Origin: Microbulbifer yueqingensis
Lineage (GTDB): Bacteria; Pseudomonadota; Gammaproteobacteria; Pseudomonadales; Cellvibrionaceae
Direction of reading: 5' to 3'
Length of the DNA: 64,000 bases
Assembly (NCBI RefSeq): GCF_900100355.1
Contig: NZ_FNFH01000001.1
Coordinates: 758,963 to 822,962, forward strand
The notes beneath the pieces are model-generated. The model did not search any database, had not been told where the DNA came from, and was given only the letters and a program-made list of their open reading frames with translations. Below, piece after piece: positions 54,756 to 64,000 of this stretch. Every line of letters starts with the position of its first letter. The stretch's first letter is position 1. Position numbers and translations under genes: made by a program.

Positions 54756-55643
54756 TCAGGAATCCCCATCCTCGCCGTTGTCGCCCAGCTTGTCCTGGGT
54801 CCTGGTGTCGAAATCGCTGGCGTCGTGGCGCTCGTGGAGCTGCGAGGCGGGGTCGCCCCAGGTGCGGTTCACCATGCGGCCGCGCTGCACCGCCGGGCGC
54901 CGGGCAATTTCGTCGGTCCAGCGGAGCACATTCTTGTAGGTGTGCGCCTCGAGGAATTCGGCCGCGTCATATACCTTGTCCTTCACCAACGCACCGTACC
55001 AGGGCCAGATGGCCATATCGGCAATGGTGTACTCGTTGCCGGCCACATAAGGGTGCTCCGCCAGCTGGCGGTCGAGCACATCCAGCTGGCGCTTCACTTC
55101 CATGGTGTAGCGGTCGATCGGGTATTCGTAATATTCCGGTGCATAGGCATAGAAATGCCCGAAGCCACCGCCGAGCAGGGGCGCCGCCCCCATCTGCCAG
55201 AACACCCAGTTCAGCGTCTCGGTACGCTGGGCCGGGGTGTGGGGCAGGAAGGCGCCGAACTTTTCCGCCAGGTACAGCAGGATGGACCCGGACTCGAAGA
55301 CGCGGATCGGGGGATGCATGCTCTGGTCCAGCATTGCCGGGATCTTGGAGTTGGGATTGACCTCCACGAAGCCACTGCCGAACTGGTCGCCCTCGGTGAT
55401 ATCGATGAGGTGCGCATCGTACTCGGCGCCGTCATGCCCCAGCGCCAGTAACTCCTCGAGCATCACGGTGACCTTGACGCCGTTCGGTGTGGCGAGGGAA
55501 TAAAGCTGCAGCGGGTGCTCGCCCACCGGTAGCGCCTTCTCGTGGGTGGGCCCCGCTACCGGGCGATTGATATTGGCAAACTTGCCGCCGCTGTCCTTAT
55601 CCCATTTCCAGACGCGTGGTGGCTGGTAGCTGTCGTCGGTCAT
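54756..55643 (-). CDS. yghU: Glutathione S-transferase-like disulfide-bond oxidoreductase YghU
   Basis: A 295-residue GST-fold enzyme with glutathione-dependent disulfide-bond reductase activity in the E. coli homologue. Characteristic are VWKWDKDSGGKFANINRPVAG near the N-terminus, LYSLATPNGVKVTVMLEEL, and the C-terminal IADMAIWPWYGAL with RRPAVQRGRMVNR. The ATG at 55643 with GGGAG is favoured over one 7 codons upstream. Function is cytosolic redox or detoxification. Confidence 0.93.
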   Translation of the reverse strand: MTDDSYQPPRVWKWDKDSGGKFANINRPVAGPTHEKALPVGEHPLQLYSLATPNGVKVTVMLEELLALGHDGAEYDAHLIDITEGDQFGSGFVEVNPNSKIPAMLDQSMHPPIRVFESGSILLYLAEKFGAFLPHTPAQRTETLNWVFWQMGAAPLLGGGFGHFYAYAPEYYEYPIDRYTMEVKRQLDVLDRQLAEHPYVAGNEYTIADMAIWPWYGALVKDKVYDAAEFLEAHTYKNVLRWTDEIARRPAVQRGRMVNRTWGDPASQLHERHDASDFDTRTQDKLGDNGEDGDS

Positions 55644-55896
55644 TGCCTGTACTCCCTGAATCATTGTTAGCGGTAGGCGATGTTACGCGCGCCGGGGGCA
55701 AACGGCTCGAGATACCCGGCTGTTACCGCAGCAACTCGCGGCCTGGACAGGAAAGCAAGGTACCGGCCCCACTTCCTGATCAACCAGGACGCTTTATTTC
55801 TTTTCATGCAAACACAGTCGGAATACCCGTGGCAAATGGTCGCAAGCGGGCTGGTTGACGGTCACCGGAGCAAACTCGCTGGTGCAGCGCAGGAAC

Positions 55897-56751
55897 CTAA
55901 CCCAGCTCGAAACTGGTGATGCCAAAAACCCGGTCGATCGGGATATCGGGGGGCGCCCCGCTGTACATGCGCGCGGTCTCGAACACCATTTCCATCCTGT
56001 GGCGCTCGGCGAGCTCCAGCGCATGGGTGTTGGTCTCGGGTATGTCGAGATAGACCGGCTGCCCGGTGGGCACACTGGCGGTAAGCGCGAGGTACAGGCG
56101 CTCGGCGAGGTCGGGATCATCCGCGAACAGCGGACCGATCCGGAAGCCTTCGTGGCAGGTGCGGATCACCCCGTAGCCGCGCAACCTGCCCTCCTCCACA
56201 GCGCCGATTGCCGAGGACTCCGGCTGCGAGACCCACGCTTTCAGGAAGGCTTCGCGGGGCGCGGGGAAAAGCTCCCGGTCATAGGTGCAGACGACACTGA
56301 AGGGCACCCACGAGAGGGGCACCAGCGAGTGCGTGTCCTGTGCTGCGCCCGCGGCCTGGCCGGTCAGCCCCAGGTAGCGCATGTTGCGGTGGGCCAGGCC
56401 GAAGCCCGATTTGCGATAGTTCTCCTGCTGGGCAACCACGCCATCCAGCCCCATGTTGCGCCCCGCCAGGTATTCCATGCCCTTCCTGGCGAGCTCGGCG
56501 CCGTAACCCCGGCCGCGATAGGCGGGCTCAACGATATAGAGTCCCAGGAAGCCGTAGTCCTCGCCATAGCGCACCGCCGATATGGACCCTACCGGCTCAC
56601 CGTCCAGTAAGCCGATGAAGAACCCGTGCGCGTCTGCGGCATAGAAGCAGGCGGCATCGTGCAGGCCGGGATTCCAGCCCTCCCGTTGCGCCCACGCAAG
56701 TACCGTACAGATCTCTGCCGGGTGCATGTCCCTGATGGTGAAATCGGCCAC
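55897..56751 (-). CDS. GNAT-family acetyltransferase with C-terminal domain
   Basis: A 284-residue protein. The N-terminal GNAT domain has the acetyl-CoA-binding motif YRGRGYGAELARKGMEYL at about residue 78. A second, C-terminal GNAT-like domain of the YitH type (about residues 150-284; ESSAIGAVEEGRLRGYGVIR) follows. The substrate is unknown. The start is a GTG at 56751 (VADFTIRDM) or an ATG at 56727; neither has a strong ribosome-binding site. It is divergent from rsxABCDGE. Confidence 0.83.
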   Translation of the reverse strand: MADFTIRDMHPAEICTVLAWAQREGWNPGLHDAACFYAADAHGFFIGLLDGEPVGSISAVRYGEDYGFLGLYIVEPAYRGRGYGAELARKGMEYLAGRNMGLDGVVAQQENYRKSGFGLAHRNMRYLGLTGQAAGAAQDTHSLVPLSWVPFSVVCTYDRELFPAPREAFLKAWVSQPESSAIGAVEEGRLRGYGVIRTCHEGFRIGPLFADDPDLAERLYLALTASVPTGQPVYLDIPETNTHALELAERHRMEMVFETARMYSGAPPDIPIDRVFGITSFELG

Positions 56752-57029
56752 CTTTAACCCCGCTGTTTTCCGTCGACCTCTGGATAACTGTAGTAGCGGT
56801 GCAGCGACCGGTGGCCTCCAGCCGCAACCCGGGAGTATTGCCGCCTCGCGGCCGGCACAGCGACCGGCGTCCGTGTTGAACGGCCTCCGCGACTCACCCA
56901 TAATAGCGGCCCTGCGCGGTATGCCACCGCCCCCGTCCCAGCCCTCCTCGCTGCGCGGCCCCAAAGCCCGGGGGCGGGGAAACCAGTGCTAGGCTTCGAC
57001 AAGCGCCACCAGGCCAATCCCGGAGAATC

Positions 57030-57605
57030 ATGACCGAATTTGCCGTCATCCTGCTGAGCACCATTCTGGTCAATAACTATGTATTGGTGCAGTTCCTCGG
57101 CCTGTGTCCGTTTATGGGCGTCTCCAACAAGCTGGAGACCGCCGTGGGGATGGCCGGGGCCACCACTTTCGTGCTCACCCTGGCGTCGATCTGCTCCTAC
57201 CTGGTCAATACCTACCTTCTGGAGCCATACGGCCTGGATTACCTGCGCACCATTTCCTTTATCCTAGTGATCGCCGTCGTGGTGCAGTTCGCGCGCATGT
57301 TCATCGAAAAGACCAGCCCCCTGCTGCACCGGGTGCTGGGTGTCTTCCTGCCGCTGATCACCACCAACTGCGCGGTACTGGGCGTGGCGCTGCAGAACAC
57401 CATGAAGGCCCACAACTTTGTGCAGTCCACTCTTTACGGCTTTGGCGCAGCCGTGGGTTTCTCGCTGGTACTGATCCTGTTTTCTGCCATGCGCGAGCGC
57501 CTGTTCGCCGCGGATGTGCCAACCCCTTTCCGCGGTGCCGCCATCGGTATGATCACGGCGGGACTGATGTCGCTGGCCTTTATGGGCTTCAGCGGCCTGG
57601 TTTAG
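57030..57605 (+). CDS. rsxA: Rsx/Rnf electron transport complex subunit A
   Basis: First gene of the rsxABCDGE operon. The 191-residue integral membrane protein has six helices, with the family start [20 protein letters not shown] and the conserved [14 protein letters not shown]. RsxA and RsxE form the membrane core around a 2Fe-2S cluster. The complex pumps ions with NADH/ferredoxin-type electron flow, and in E. coli it reduces SoxR. ATG 57030 follows GGAGA. Confidence 0.96.
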   Translation: MTEFAVILLSTILVNNYVLVQFLGLCPFMGVSNKLETAVGMAGATTFVLTLASICSYLVNTYLLEPYGLDYLRTISFILVIAVVVQFARMFIEKTSPLLHRVLGVFLPLITTNCAVLGVALQNTMKAHNFVQSTLYGFGAAVGFSLVLILFSAMRERLFAADVPTPFRGAAIGMITAGLMSLAFMGFSGLV

Positions 57606-57617
57606 GGGGGAATCGCA

Positions 57618-58208
57618 ATGCCGGACTGGTTGACTGAGATTTCCACTCCCCTGCTGGTACTGGGCGGCATGGCGCTGGTGTTCGGCGCCCTGCTGGGATT
57701 CGCCGCGGTGCGTTTCCGGGTCGAGGGCGATCCCCTGGTGGAGCAGGTGGATGCGCTGCTGCCGCAGACCCAGTGCGGCCAGTGCGGCTATCCCGGTTGC
57801 CGGCCCTATGCCGAGGCCATCGTGCACGGCGACCGTATCAACAAGTGCCCGCCCGGCGGCCAGGCAACCATCAACGAGCTGGCCAACCTGCTGGATGTAG
57901 AGCCCCTGCCCCTGGATGCCGAGCACGGGGTGGAGGACGTAAAGAAAGTGGCCTTTATCCGCGAGGCGGAGTGCATTGGCTGCACCAAGTGCATCCAGGC
58001 CTGCCCGGTAGACGCCATTGTCGGCGCGGCCAAGTATATGCACACCGTGATCGAGGAGGAGTGCACCGGCTGCGACCTGTGTGTCGAGCCCTGCCCGGTG
58101 GACTGTATCGACATGGTACCGGTGGAGACGTCGTTGCAGGAGTGGCACCCGCCCAAGCCGGTGGACGGCGTGCAGTTGATTGCCAGCGACAGGAGGGACG
58201 TGGCGTGA
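57618..58208 (+). CDS. rsxB: Rsx/Rnf electron transport complex subunit B
   Basis: A 196-residue membrane-anchored iron-sulfur protein. It has an N-terminal membrane helix, the Fe-S binding cysteines [15 protein letters not shown], and two ferredoxin motifs ([12 protein letters not shown] and [12 protein letters not shown]) carrying 4Fe-4S clusters. It relays electrons between RsxC and the membrane core. Its TGA overlaps the GTG start of rsxC by 4 bases. Confidence 0.96.
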   Translation: MPDWLTEISTPLLVLGGMALVFGALLGFAAVRFRVEGDPLVEQVDALLPQTQCGQCGYPGCRPYAEAIVHGDRINKCPPGGQATINELANLLDVEPLPLDAEHGVEDVKKVAFIREAECIGCTKCIQACPVDAIVGAAKYMHTVIEEECTGCDLCVEPCPVDCIDMVPVETSLQEWHPPKPVDGVQLIASDRRDVA

Positions 58209-60364
58209 GCCCCGAGCAGTTGAAGTCGTCGCGTGAATCCGCCGAGGAACGGCGCTCTGCCCGCGAGGCGCGCCTGGGTGCGCGCGAGCAGGAACGCGCA
58301 CTCGAGCCCAATGATTTTCCCGGCGGCGTGCACCCGCCGGAGAACAAGCACCAGTCCACCGGTGAGCCCATCGGCAGCGTGCCGCTGGCCGAGCAGCTGG
58401 TGGTATCCCTGAGCCAGCACGCCGGTACCATGGCCATCCCGGTGGTAAAGCTGGGCGACCAGGTACTGAAAGGCCAGTTGATCGCCGAGGCAGACGGCCT
58501 GGTGAGCTGTAACGTCCACGCCCCCAGCTCGGGCACGGTGGTGGCCATCGAGCCGGCACCGCTGCCCCATCCCTCCGGCATGGAGGTGGATGCCATCACC
58601 ATCCGCACCGATGGCGAAGAGCGCTGGTGCGAGCTGGCGCCCTGTGAGGATTTCCGCAAGCTGGCGCCGGTGGAGCTGCTGGAAAGGATTCGCGGCTGCG
58701 GTATCGCCGGCATGGGTGGTGCGGGCTTCCCCACCTCGGTCAAGCTGGATCCCCACAGCGGCACCGAGATCGACACGCTAATCATCAACGGCACGGAGTG
58801 CGAGCCCTATATCACCGCCGACGACATGCTGATGCGCGAGCGCGCGCAGGAAATCATCGCCGGCGTCGAGATCATGGCCTATATCCTCGATGAGCCGGAG
58901 CGGGTACTGATCGGTATCGAGGACAACAAGCCGGAAGCCATCGAGGCCATGCGCAGCGCAGCCGAGGGCACCCGCTTCGATATCGTGGTCTTCCCCACCA
59001 AATATCCCTCCGGCGGCGAGAAGCAGCTGATCCAGATCCTCACCGGCCGCGAAGTCCCCAACCAGGGCCTGCCGGCCAATGTGGGCATCGTGTGCCAGAA
59101 CACCGGCACGGCAAGGGCCGTGTACCGCGCGGTGCGCTTCGGTGAACCGCTGATCAGCCGCATCACCACTGTGGTAGGCGAGGCGCTGGAGCGCAACCGC
59201 AATATCGAGGTCCCCGTCGGCACCCCCATCAGCCACATCCTCAAGCACCACGGTGCGCACCACGGGCTGATGCAGCGCGTGATCGTCGGCGGCCCGATGA
59301 TGGGCTTCACCCTTCGCGACGAGGACACGCCGGTCACCAAGACCACCAACTGCCTCCTGGTGCCCACGGAGAAAGAGCTGCCGCCGCCCCCGCCGGCGCA
59401 GGCCTGCATCCGCTGCGGCTTCTGTGCCGAGGTGTGCCCGGCATCGCTGTTGCCCCAGCAGCTGTACTGGTACGCGCGGGCCGATGACCGGGACAAGCTG
59501 CAGGCATACAACCTGTTCGACTGTATCGAGTGCGGCGCCTGCTCCTATGTCTGCCCCAGCAGTATCCCGCTGGTACAGTATTACCGCGCCGCCAAGGGCG
59601 ACATCCGCATCGCCGAAGAGGAAAAGGAAAAATCAGATCGCGCCCGCGAGCGCTTCGAGTTCCGCAAGCTGCGGCTCGAGAAGGCGGAAAAGGAGAAGGA
59701 GGCCAAGCGCCGGGCGCGCCGCGAGGCCGCAGAACTGGCCCGCCAGCAGCGGGAACAGCAGGCCGGCTCGCCCGAGGCCCAGGCCGCGAAAGAAGAATCC
59801 GATGTGGTAGCCGCCGCGCTGGCGCGGGTCAAGGCCAAGCAGTCCTCGCCCGAGCAGCAGCTGGCGCGCGCCCAGCGCACGCTCACCAGTGCCGAGCACC
59901 GTGTTGAGCGCTTGCAGAAGAAGCTCGACGAAGCGGAGGAGAGCCAGCGCGACCAACTGGCAGCCCAGCTCAAGGAAGCCGAGCGCAGGCTGCAGGAGGC
60001 GCGGCGCAAACTGGCCGAGGCACAGGCCCAGGCCACCCCCTCGGCGGCGGGTGACGCCGCCGATGTCCAGAGTGGCACGGCGGCTCCGTCAGGTGAGGAG
60101 CCCGCACAGAAATCCCGCGCCCAGGAGGCCATCGAAAAGGCAAAGGCCGCGGCTGCGGCGCGGGCCGAGATGAACCCGGCAGAAAAACTCGCGGCGGAAA
60201 TCGAGGCCCTCAGGGCCCGTGTGGCCAAGGCCGAAGCGCGCCTGCAGAAGGCGCGGGATGAGGACGACAAGAATGTCGATGCCTTCGCCACGGCGCTGGA
60301 GAAAATGCAAATGAAGCTGGAAGAGAAGATGCGCCAACAAAGAGATCAGGGCGGGGAGCGATAA
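58205..60364 (+). CDS. rsxC: Rsx/Rnf electron transport complex subunit C
   Basis: A 719-residue peripheral subunit with the FMN/NADH-binding SLBB region ([32 protein letters not shown]) and two ferredoxin motifs ([12 protein letters not shown] and [12 protein letters not shown]) at about residues 400-450. From there to the end lies a 260-residue Ala/Glu/Lys/Gln-rich coiled coil, as in the E. coli protein (740 residues). The GTG at 58205 within the rsxB stop is the natural coupled start; no ATG is available nearby. Confidence 0.95.
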   Translation: MSPEQLKSSRESAEERRSAREARLGAREQERALEPNDFPGGVHPPENKHQSTGEPIGSVPLAEQLVVSLSQHAGTMAIPVVKLGDQVLKGQLIAEADGLVSCNVHAPSSGTVVAIEPAPLPHPSGMEVDAITIRTDGEERWCELAPCEDFRKLAPVELLERIRGCGIAGMGGAGFPTSVKLDPHSGTEIDTLIINGTECEPYITADDMLMRERAQEIIAGVEIMAYILDEPERVLIGIEDNKPEAIEAMRSAAEGTRFDIVVFPTKYPSGGEKQLIQILTGREVPNQGLPANVGIVCQNTGTARAVYRAVRFGEPLISRITTVVGEALERNRNIEVPVGTPISHILKHHGAHHGLMQRVIVGGPMMGFTLRDEDTPVTKTTNCLLVPTEKELPPPPPAQACIRCGFCAEVCPASLLPQQLYWYARADDRDKLQAYNLFDCIECGACSYVCPSSIPLVQYYRAAKGDIRIAEEEKEKSDRARERFEFRKLRLEKAEKEKEAKRRARREAAELARQQREQQAGSPEAQAAKEESDVVAAALARVKAKQSSPEQQLARAQRTLTSAEHRVERLQKKLDEAEESQRDQLAAQLKEAERRLQEARRKLAEAQAQATPSAAGDAADVQSGTAAPSGEEPAQKSRAQEAIEKAKAAAAARAEMNPAEKLAAEIEALRARVAKAEARLQKARDEDDKNVDAFATALEKMQMKLEEKMRQQRDQGGER

Positions 60365-61416
60365 TGGCATTGATGCGCATGTCCTCGCCCCACGCCCGCG
60401 CCGGCGAGAGTACCACCAGGGTAATGCTGCAGGTGGCCGCCGCGACCATTCCGGGTGTGCTGGCGCTGGTGCTTTACTTCGGCATCGGGGTGCTGATCAA
60501 CATCTTCCTGTGCACGGTGACCGCGCTGGCCTGCGAGGCAGCGATCATGAAGCTGCGCGACCGCCCGGTGGCCTTTTACCTGAAAGACGGCAGTGCTTTC
60601 GTCACTGCGCTGCTGCTGGGCATCGCCCTGCCGCCCTACTGTGCCTGGTGGCTGCCGGTGGTGGGTACCGCCGCGGCGATTATCCTGTCCAAACACCTCT
60701 ATGGCGGCATGGGTTACAACCCATTCAATCCCGCCATGGTGGGCTATGTGGTGCTGTTGATCAGCTTCCCGGTGGAAATGACCCGCTGGGTCGGGCCGGG
60801 CGAGCTGATCCGGGGCGTACCCGGTATTGGCGAGGCATTTGCACTGGTGTTTGGCAACTATAGCGTCGACGGGTTTACCCGCGCCACGCCACTGGAGATC
60901 CTGCGCCTGAACGACTCGGTACTGCTCGAGCAGCTGTACCAGATGGAGCCCATCCTCAACCAGGGCACCGTCGCGGGGCTCGGCTGGGAAACGGTGAATT
61001 TCGGCTTCCTGGTGGGCGGGCTCTTCCTGCTTTACCGCCGGGTGATCACCTGGCACGCGCCTGTGGCCATGCTCGCCACCCTGGCCCTGCTCTCGGTCGT
61101 GTTCTACGACAGCGGCAGCTCCCTCAGCGAGGGATCCCCCGCGCTGCACCTGTTTTCCGGCGCCACCATGCTGGGGGCCTTCTTCATCATCACCGACCCA
61201 GTCAGCGGCGCCACCAGCAACAAGGGGCGGCTGGTATTCGGCGCCGGGGTGGGGCTGATCACTTTCATAATCCGTGCCTGGGGCAGCTACCCGGATGCGG
61301 TCGCCTTCGCCGTACTGCTGATGAACTTCGCCGCGCCCACCATCGACAACTACACGCTGCCTCGCACCTACGGGCACAAGGCCCCCCGCAAGGCCACCGA
61401 TTTGGAGGAGCAGTGA
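60364..61416 (+). CDS. rsxD: Rsx/Rnf electron transport complex subunit D
   Basis: A 350-residue integral membrane flavoprotein with about nine helices. The FMN attachment threonine lies in the TDPVSGATSNKGR sequence. The start ATG at 60364 overlaps the rsxC TAA (TAATG). It ends 2 bases before or within the rsxG start, preceded by a GGAGGAG site for rsxG. Confidence 0.95.
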   Translation: MALMRMSSPHARAGESTTRVMLQVAAATIPGVLALVLYFGIGVLINIFLCTVTALACEAAIMKLRDRPVAFYLKDGSAFVTALLLGIALPPYCAWWLPVVGTAAAIILSKHLYGGMGYNPFNPAMVGYVVLLISFPVEMTRWVGPGELIRGVPGIGEAFALVFGNYSVDGFTRATPLEILRLNDSVLLEQLYQMEPILNQGTVAGLGWETVNFGFLVGGLFLLYRRVITWHAPVAMLATLALLSVVFYDSGSSLSEGSPALHLFSGATMLGAFFIITDPVSGATSNKGRLVFGAGVGLITFIIRAWGSYPDAVAFAVLLMNFAAPTIDNYTLPRTYGHKAPRKATDLEEQ

Positions 61417-62099
61417 TGCTGAAACGCTCGATGGCCAGCAACGCGGTAGTGCTGACGCTGTTCGCGCTGATCACCGCCGGGACCCTGGCAGTTACCCAGA
61501 TCACCACCCGCGAGCCCATCCAGCGCGCCATCCGCGAGGCGTCGGCCCGGGCCCTGCTGGAGATCATCCCGCTGGACCAGCACAGCAACGATATCCTCGT
61601 GGATACCTACCCCATTCCGCGGCGGTACTGGGCACAGCTGGGGCTGAAGGACGGCGGCAAGATCAACCTGGCGCGTGAGGAGGGTGGCCGTATCAGTGCG
61701 GTGATCGTCCCCACTGTGGCACCGGACGGCTACGGCGGCCCCATCAGGATGCTGGTCGGGGTCAACCGCGACGGCACCATCGCCGGCGTGCGCGTAACCA
61801 GCCACAGCGAGACACCGGGCCTCGGCGACAAGATCGAGGTGAAGAAGAGCGACTGGATCCTGGGCTTTAATGGCAAGTCCCTGCAGGATCCCCCGCCCGG
61901 CCAGTGGACGGTGCAAAAGGACGGCGGCGCTTTCGACCAGTTCTCCGGGGCCACCATCACCCCCCGGGCGGTAGTGACCCAGGTGCGCGAGGTGCTGCAG
62001 TTTATCGCCCGCCACCGCGAGGAGATCTTCTCCGCCCCCGTGTCCGAGCGCGCCGTGGAAGTGGAGCAACCCACCGACTCTGGCCAGGAGGAGCAGTGA
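61416..62099 (+). CDS. rsxG: Rsx/Rnf electron transport complex subunit G
   Basis: A 227-residue protein with an N-terminal membrane anchor ([18 protein letters not shown]) and a periplasmic FMN-binding domain. FMN is covalently attached at the Thr of [14 protein letters not shown] 61416 is favoured (GGAGGAG nearby) over a GTG one codon earlier. It overlaps the rsxE start by one base. Confidence 0.95.
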   Translation: MLKRSMASNAVVLTLFALITAGTLAVTQITTREPIQRAIREASARALLEIIPLDQHSNDILVDTYPIPRRYWAQLGLKDGGKINLAREEGGRISAVIVPTVAPDGYGGPIRMLVGVNRDGTIAGVRVTSHSETPGLGDKIEVKKSDWILGFNGKSLQDPPPGQWTVQKDGGAFDQFSGATITPRAVVTQVREVLQFIARHREEIFSAPVSERAVEVEQPTDSGQEEQ

Positions 62100-62812
62100 T
62101 GGCAACACCCGGCTACAGCGAAATCAGCCGCAATGGACTGTGGACCAATAACCCCGCCCTGGTGCAGCTGCTCGGGCTTTGCCCCCTGCTCGCGGTGACC
62201 GGCACAGTGGTCAACGCCATCGGCCTGGGGCTGGCCACCATCGCCGTGCTCACCTGCTCCAACCTGGCCGTGTCACTGGTGCGACGGCAGATGCCGGACA
62301 CGGTGCGGTTGCCGGTATCAGTCATGATCATCGCCACCTTTGTCACCTGTACCGAGCTGTTGATGAAAGCGTTCACCTACGAACTCTATCTGGTGCTGGG
62401 GATCTTCATCCCGCTGATCGTCACCAATTGCGCCATCCTCGGCCGGGCTGACGCCTTTGCCAGCAAGAACCCGGTACTGCCCTCACTGGCGGACGGGTTC
62501 ATGATGGGGCTGGGCTTCACCGCGGTGCTGGTCGCCATTGGCGCCATCCGCGAGATCCTCGGCCAGGGCACCCTGTTTGCCGATATGGACCTGCTGCTGG
62601 GACCGGTGGCAAAGGACTGGACTATCTCACTACTGGGCAGTGACTACCCGGGCTTCCTGGTGGCGGTACTGCCGCCGGGCGCCTTCCTGGTGGCCGGCCT
62701 GCTGATCGCAGCCAAGAATGCGATCGATGCGGGAATCGAGCGCCGCCGTAGCCAGCAGGTGAAAATCGTGCCCGGCGCCAAGCGGGTGCGCGTTACCGGT
62801 AAGATTTCCTGA
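62099..62812 (+). CDS. rsxE: Rsx/Rnf electron transport complex subunit E
   Basis: A 237-residue membrane protein with six helices, homologous to RsxA. The signature [20 protein letters not shown] and the conserved [17 protein letters not shown] segment are present. It ends the operon; nth, which often follows in enterobacteria, is absent here. Confidence 0.95.
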   Translation: MATPGYSEISRNGLWTNNPALVQLLGLCPLLAVTGTVVNAIGLGLATIAVLTCSNLAVSLVRRQMPDTVRLPVSVMIIATFVTCTELLMKAFTYELYLVLGIFIPLIVTNCAILGRADAFASKNPVLPSLADGFMMGLGFTAVLVAIGAIREILGQGTLFADMDLLLGPVAKDWTISLLGSDYPGFLVAVLPPGAFLVAGLLIAAKNAIDAGIERRRSQQVKIVPGAKRVRVTGKIS

Positions 62813-62914
62813 GGCGCACCACCTCCGTGCAAGTGTAAGCCGCTGTAAGGCCGTTGGCGCCACTTTCCTCGGCATGATGCTAGTCATGCCTCCTGTTTTG
62901 GCTAGAATGGTACG

Positions 62915-62936
62915 CCCGATCAGCAGGATGATCGGG
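62915..62936. promoter_or_regulatory. Inverted repeat upstream of the TetR-type gene, candidate operator
   Basis: CCCGATCA, 6-base gap, TGATCGGG: a perfect 8-bp palindromic pair 50 bases before the start of the TetR gene. TetR regulators often bind such palindromes at their own promoters; autoregulation is inferred. Confidence 0.4.
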
Positions 62937-62985
62937 ACCATTACGATAAAGAGATACACAGAAAAAATAAAAAGGGACTGGAACT

Positions 62986-63693
62986 ATGACAGCGGACAGT
63001 GGAAAACCGGAGCTGGTCTATCACGGCCGTCGCGCCCAACGCGCAGACAGCCGCCAGCGCCGCAAGGCTATTCTGGAGGCCACCCTGCGCCTGATCGTCA
63101 AAGAGGGTATCCGCGGTATCCGTCACCGGGCTGTGGCCCGCGAGGCCTCGGTTCCGCTCGCTGCCACCACCTACTACTTCAAGGATCTCAGCGACCTGAT
63201 CAGCGATGCGTTCACCTACTTCGTCGAGCAGGGCCTGGAACACACCCGGCAGTTGCAGGAAGACAGTTTCGCCGCCGCCCGGGCCCTGTCGGAAGAGGAG
63301 CGCAGTTCCGCCAGCGGGCGCAAACTCCTGACCCAGCAGCTCACCCGCTTTATCCTCACCCACGTGCGGGCCCAGGCCAGCCAGCGCGACTTCCGCCTGA
63401 TCGAACTGGCATTCCGCAACGAGGCCCTGCGCAACGAACAGCTGACCCGGGCCATCCGCATGGCCAACCGGGCCACCCAGGCCATGATCGAGGAGTTTTA
63501 CCAGCTCCTCGGCGTCGCCGATTCCGAGGCCGCCGCCCAGATTACCATGGGCACCATCCTCAACCTCGAATACCAGATCCTGAGCAAGGCCGTGGATATC
63601 GACTCACCGCTCCTCGAGCGCACTGTCTCCATGATGATGAAAGGCCTGATTCCCGCTACCACCAACGCAGTCCAACCGGTCGCTCTCGACTGA
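62986..63693 (+). CDS. TetR/AcrR-family transcriptional regulator
   Basis: A 235-residue regulator. The N-terminal DNA-binding domain covers residues 20-80: RRKAILEATLRLIVKEGIRG and VAREASVPLAATTYYFKDLS. The C-terminal ligand-binding domain is helical. It stands alone after rsxE with a candidate operator upstream and a strong terminator; the regulated genes are not evident. Confidence 0.9.
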   Translation: MTADSGKPELVYHGRRAQRADSRQRRKAILEATLRLIVKEGIRGIRHRAVAREASVPLAATTYYFKDLSDLISDAFTYFVEQGLEHTRQLQEDSFAAARALSEEERSSASGRKLLTQQLTRFILTHVRAQASQRDFRLIELAFRNEALRNEQLTRAIRMANRATQAMIEEFYQLLGVADSEAAAQITMGTILNLEYQILSKAVDIDSPLLERTVSMMMKGLIPATTNAVQPVALD

Positions 63694-63708
63694 CAGGGCA
63701 GTTGCCCT

Positions 63709-63738
63709 GGCCCCGCCGCTGGCGGGGCCTTCCCCCTT
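63709..63738 (+). terminator. Intrinsic terminator after the TetR gene
   Basis: A perfect 9-bp stem ggccccgcc / ggcggggcc with a gct loop, followed by a pyrimidine tract TTCCCCCTTT. Confidence 0.75.
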
Positions 63739-63793
63739 TCCCGCTCCCCGGCCGGCTACGCTCAGAGCAGAACCCTGTAAGCGTGCCTATACC

Positions 63794-64000
63794 ATGATGC
63801 CCAGCCGGCGCCTTCCACTGCTATGGTACCCCGCCCTGCTGCTGGCGCTCGTGAGTGGCTGCGAGCGCCAGTCCGGGGACCAGGGGGCCCCACAGGAGAA
63901 ACCGCGCGCAGCCGCGGAAAGCAAGCAGCCGCCAGACCGCGGCAACCTCGCGGCAATCCCTATCGAGCTCTACGACAATTACACCGAGACCGGCGACCTG
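63794..64000 (+). CDS. Lipoprotein, N-terminal fragment, possibly MltF- or solute-binding-like
   Basis: The gene runs off the right edge; 69 codons are visible. The start MMPSRRLPLLWYPALLL is followed by a lipobox (ALVSGC) and a Gln/Pro/Glu-rich linker. The stretch then ends ELYDNYTETGDL, which in MltF-type lytic transglycosylases and solute-binding lipoproteins is followed by an RGxLRVL strand. That identity is inference from few residues. Two adjacent ATG codons (63794 and 63797) are possible starts. Confidence 0.55.
   Translation, partial: MMPSRRLPLLWYPALLLALVSGCERQSGDQGAPQEKPRAAAESKQPPDRGNLAAIPIELYDNYTETGDL

Noticed and set aside
59640..60360. Fusion or insertion in rsxC
   Set aside because: The long coiled-coil tail looked like a fusion, but the E. 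coli protein has a comparable Ala/Glu-rich tail, so it is normal for the subunit.
1..64000. CRISPR arrays, insertion sequences and prophage
   Set aside because: No regularly spaced repeats, transposase or integrase motifs or terminal inverted repeats of IS type were seen.

Overview
The window is about 64 kb of GC-rich chromosome (by eye well over 60% GC). It comes from a Gram-negative gammaproteobacterium, most probably a marine cellvibrionad such as Microbulbifer or a close relative. That placement is inference. It rests on the Tol-Pal/queEC/ruvABC gene order, the long PurC type, the marine-proteobacterial sortase with its VIT/VWA target, an RsxABCDGE complex, and Pseudomonas-like pairs such as proS with a lytic transglycosylase. 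No rRNA genes, prophage, IS element, CRISPR array or origin was seen. Most of the window is core chromosome with small accessory patches.

Layout. 1-6.4 kb, minus strand: the start of aceE, a sortase/sortase-target pair, purC, a PerM-type permease and a TusA-like protein. 6.7-9.9 kb: bepA (plus), nadA (minus), then a tRNA-Lys(UUU) array of two intact copies and one wrecked copy. 10-22.2 kb, minus: queC, queE, a strong terminator, then the envelope operon ybgC-tolQRAB-pal-cpoB and, further upstream, aspS, yebC and ruvCAB, with a FmdB-type zinc ribbon ahead of aspS. 22.5-30.1 kb, mostly plus: a histone-H1-tailed HU protein, proS, a lytic transglycosylase, a membrane AraC regulator, a sterol-desaturase-like enzyme and a PpiC-HupE pair. 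30.1-34.3 kb, minus: an Lrp regulator, an aminotransferase and a GDSL autotransporter esterase.

34.4-41.1 kb is the most interesting block. A minus-strand operon (DUF523/DUF1722 protein, a MerR/LitR-like regulator, class I photolyase) diverges from a YdiJ-like FAD/Fe-S dehydrogenase. The shared intergenic region carries two pairs of TGTACA-like boxes with identical 11-nt spacing, one overlapping a good sigma70-type promoter. This looks like a light- or stress-controlled regulon in which the regulator has lost the cobalamin-ligating histidine.

41-57 kb: small secreted proteins (TPR, 3D domain with a hairpin-rich leader, a tandem cupredoxin-like protein), trhO, apbC, metG with a REP inverted pair behind it, a 2-hydroxyacid dehydrogenase, a yqjD/yqjE/yqjK-like trio, a secreted protein of unknown function, a sirtuin, yghU and a GNAT enzyme. 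57-62.8 kb: the complete six-gene rsxABCDGE operon. The window ends with a TetR regulator behind a candidate operator and the beginning of a lipoprotein resembling MltF or a solute-binding protein.
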